5,886 bases of DNA from Methanomassiliicoccales archaeon (GTDB lineage Archaea > Thermoplasmatota > Thermoplasmata > Methanomassiliicoccales > JACIVX01), in contig JANHAK010000089.1 of NCBI GenBank assembly GCA_024464195.1, positions 1 to 5,886 on the forward strand, read 5' to 3'. Of this stretch, positions 5,829 through 5,886 are shown piece by piece (the first letter of the stretch is position 1; the number at the start of each line of letters is the position of its first letter). Under the pieces are notes generated by a model. That model was given only the letters and a program-made list of their open reading frames with translations, was not told the DNA's origin and ran no database searches. The position numbers and the translations under genes are program-made.

Positions 5829-5886
5829 ATGAATATTTCCGGACAATTCGCTAGAACTGTGTTTATGGAAGTAGGTACTGGATGTC
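5829..5886 (+). CDS. Possible start of a divergent gene, truncated by the window end
   Basis: A plus-strand frame is open from an ATG at 5829 to the right edge and reads MNISGQFARTV then FMEVGTGC. A second in-frame ATG at 5865 would be leaderless relative to the box GAATATTT at 5831-5838. The GTG-like EVGTGC stretch recalls the glycine motif of S-adenosylmethionine-dependent methyltransferases, but about 20 residues are too few for a family call, and chance is possible. Its promoter would overlap the argF control region. Confidence 0.22.
   Translation, partial: MNISGQFARTVFMEVGTGC

Overview
This window looks archaeal, most likely a euryarchaeote of the Thermoplasmata or another methylotrophic or methanogenic anaerobic lineage. 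The evidence is a RecJ/GAN-type DHH nuclease, a COG1407-type phosphoesterase, an archaeal AmmeMemoRadiSam-type radical SAM protein and a methyltransferase corrinoid protein lying together. Promoters are archaeal in style (AT-rich boxes about 25-30 bases before the starts), and start sites mix leaderless and Shine-Dalgarno types. The lineage is inferred from gene content; no rRNA or other marker is present to settle it.

Layout. On the minus strand at the left edge is the N-terminal part of a corrinoid protein (1-174), running off the window. Upstream of it, also on the minus strand, lie a radical SAM protein of the AmrS type (274-1362) and, 17 bases before that, a 31-residue double-CxxC zinc ribbon gene (1380-1475) that is easily missed. 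A 252-base intergenic stretch (1476-1727) appears to hold the promoter of this cluster and no further gene. Next on the minus strand is a calcineurin-like metallophosphoesterase (1728-2453). A divergent promoter region (2454-2641) separates it from a plus-strand pair of nucleases: a COG3359-like RNase H-fold 3'-5' exonuclease (2642-3433) and a RecJ-like DHH nuclease (3430-4887), joined by an ATGA stop/start overlap. Ornithine carbamoyltransferase argF (4877-5788, minus) converges on recJ with an 11-base tail overlap. The last 98 bases hold the argF control region, with a perfect 7-bp inverted repeat, and possibly the start of a divergent plus-strand gene.

How the genes work together. The clearest functional unit is the translationally coupled exonuclease/RecJ pair, which points to joint action on DNA or RNA ends in repair or replication-fork processing. 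The divergent phosphoesterase may belong to the same nucleic-acid context, but that is only suggested by position. The zinc ribbon and radical SAM genes form a second transcription unit that could read into the corrinoid gene, although the corrinoid gene has its own good ribosome binding site and a promoter-like region with an inverted repeat. argF supplies citrulline for arginine synthesis and is unrelated to its neighbours.

No tRNA, rRNA, CRISPR array, insertion sequence or attachment site was seen. No clearly new system is demonstrated. The best leads are the tiny zinc ribbon gene paired with the radical SAM gene, the coupled nuclease pair, and the inverted repeats at the argF and corrinoid promoters.
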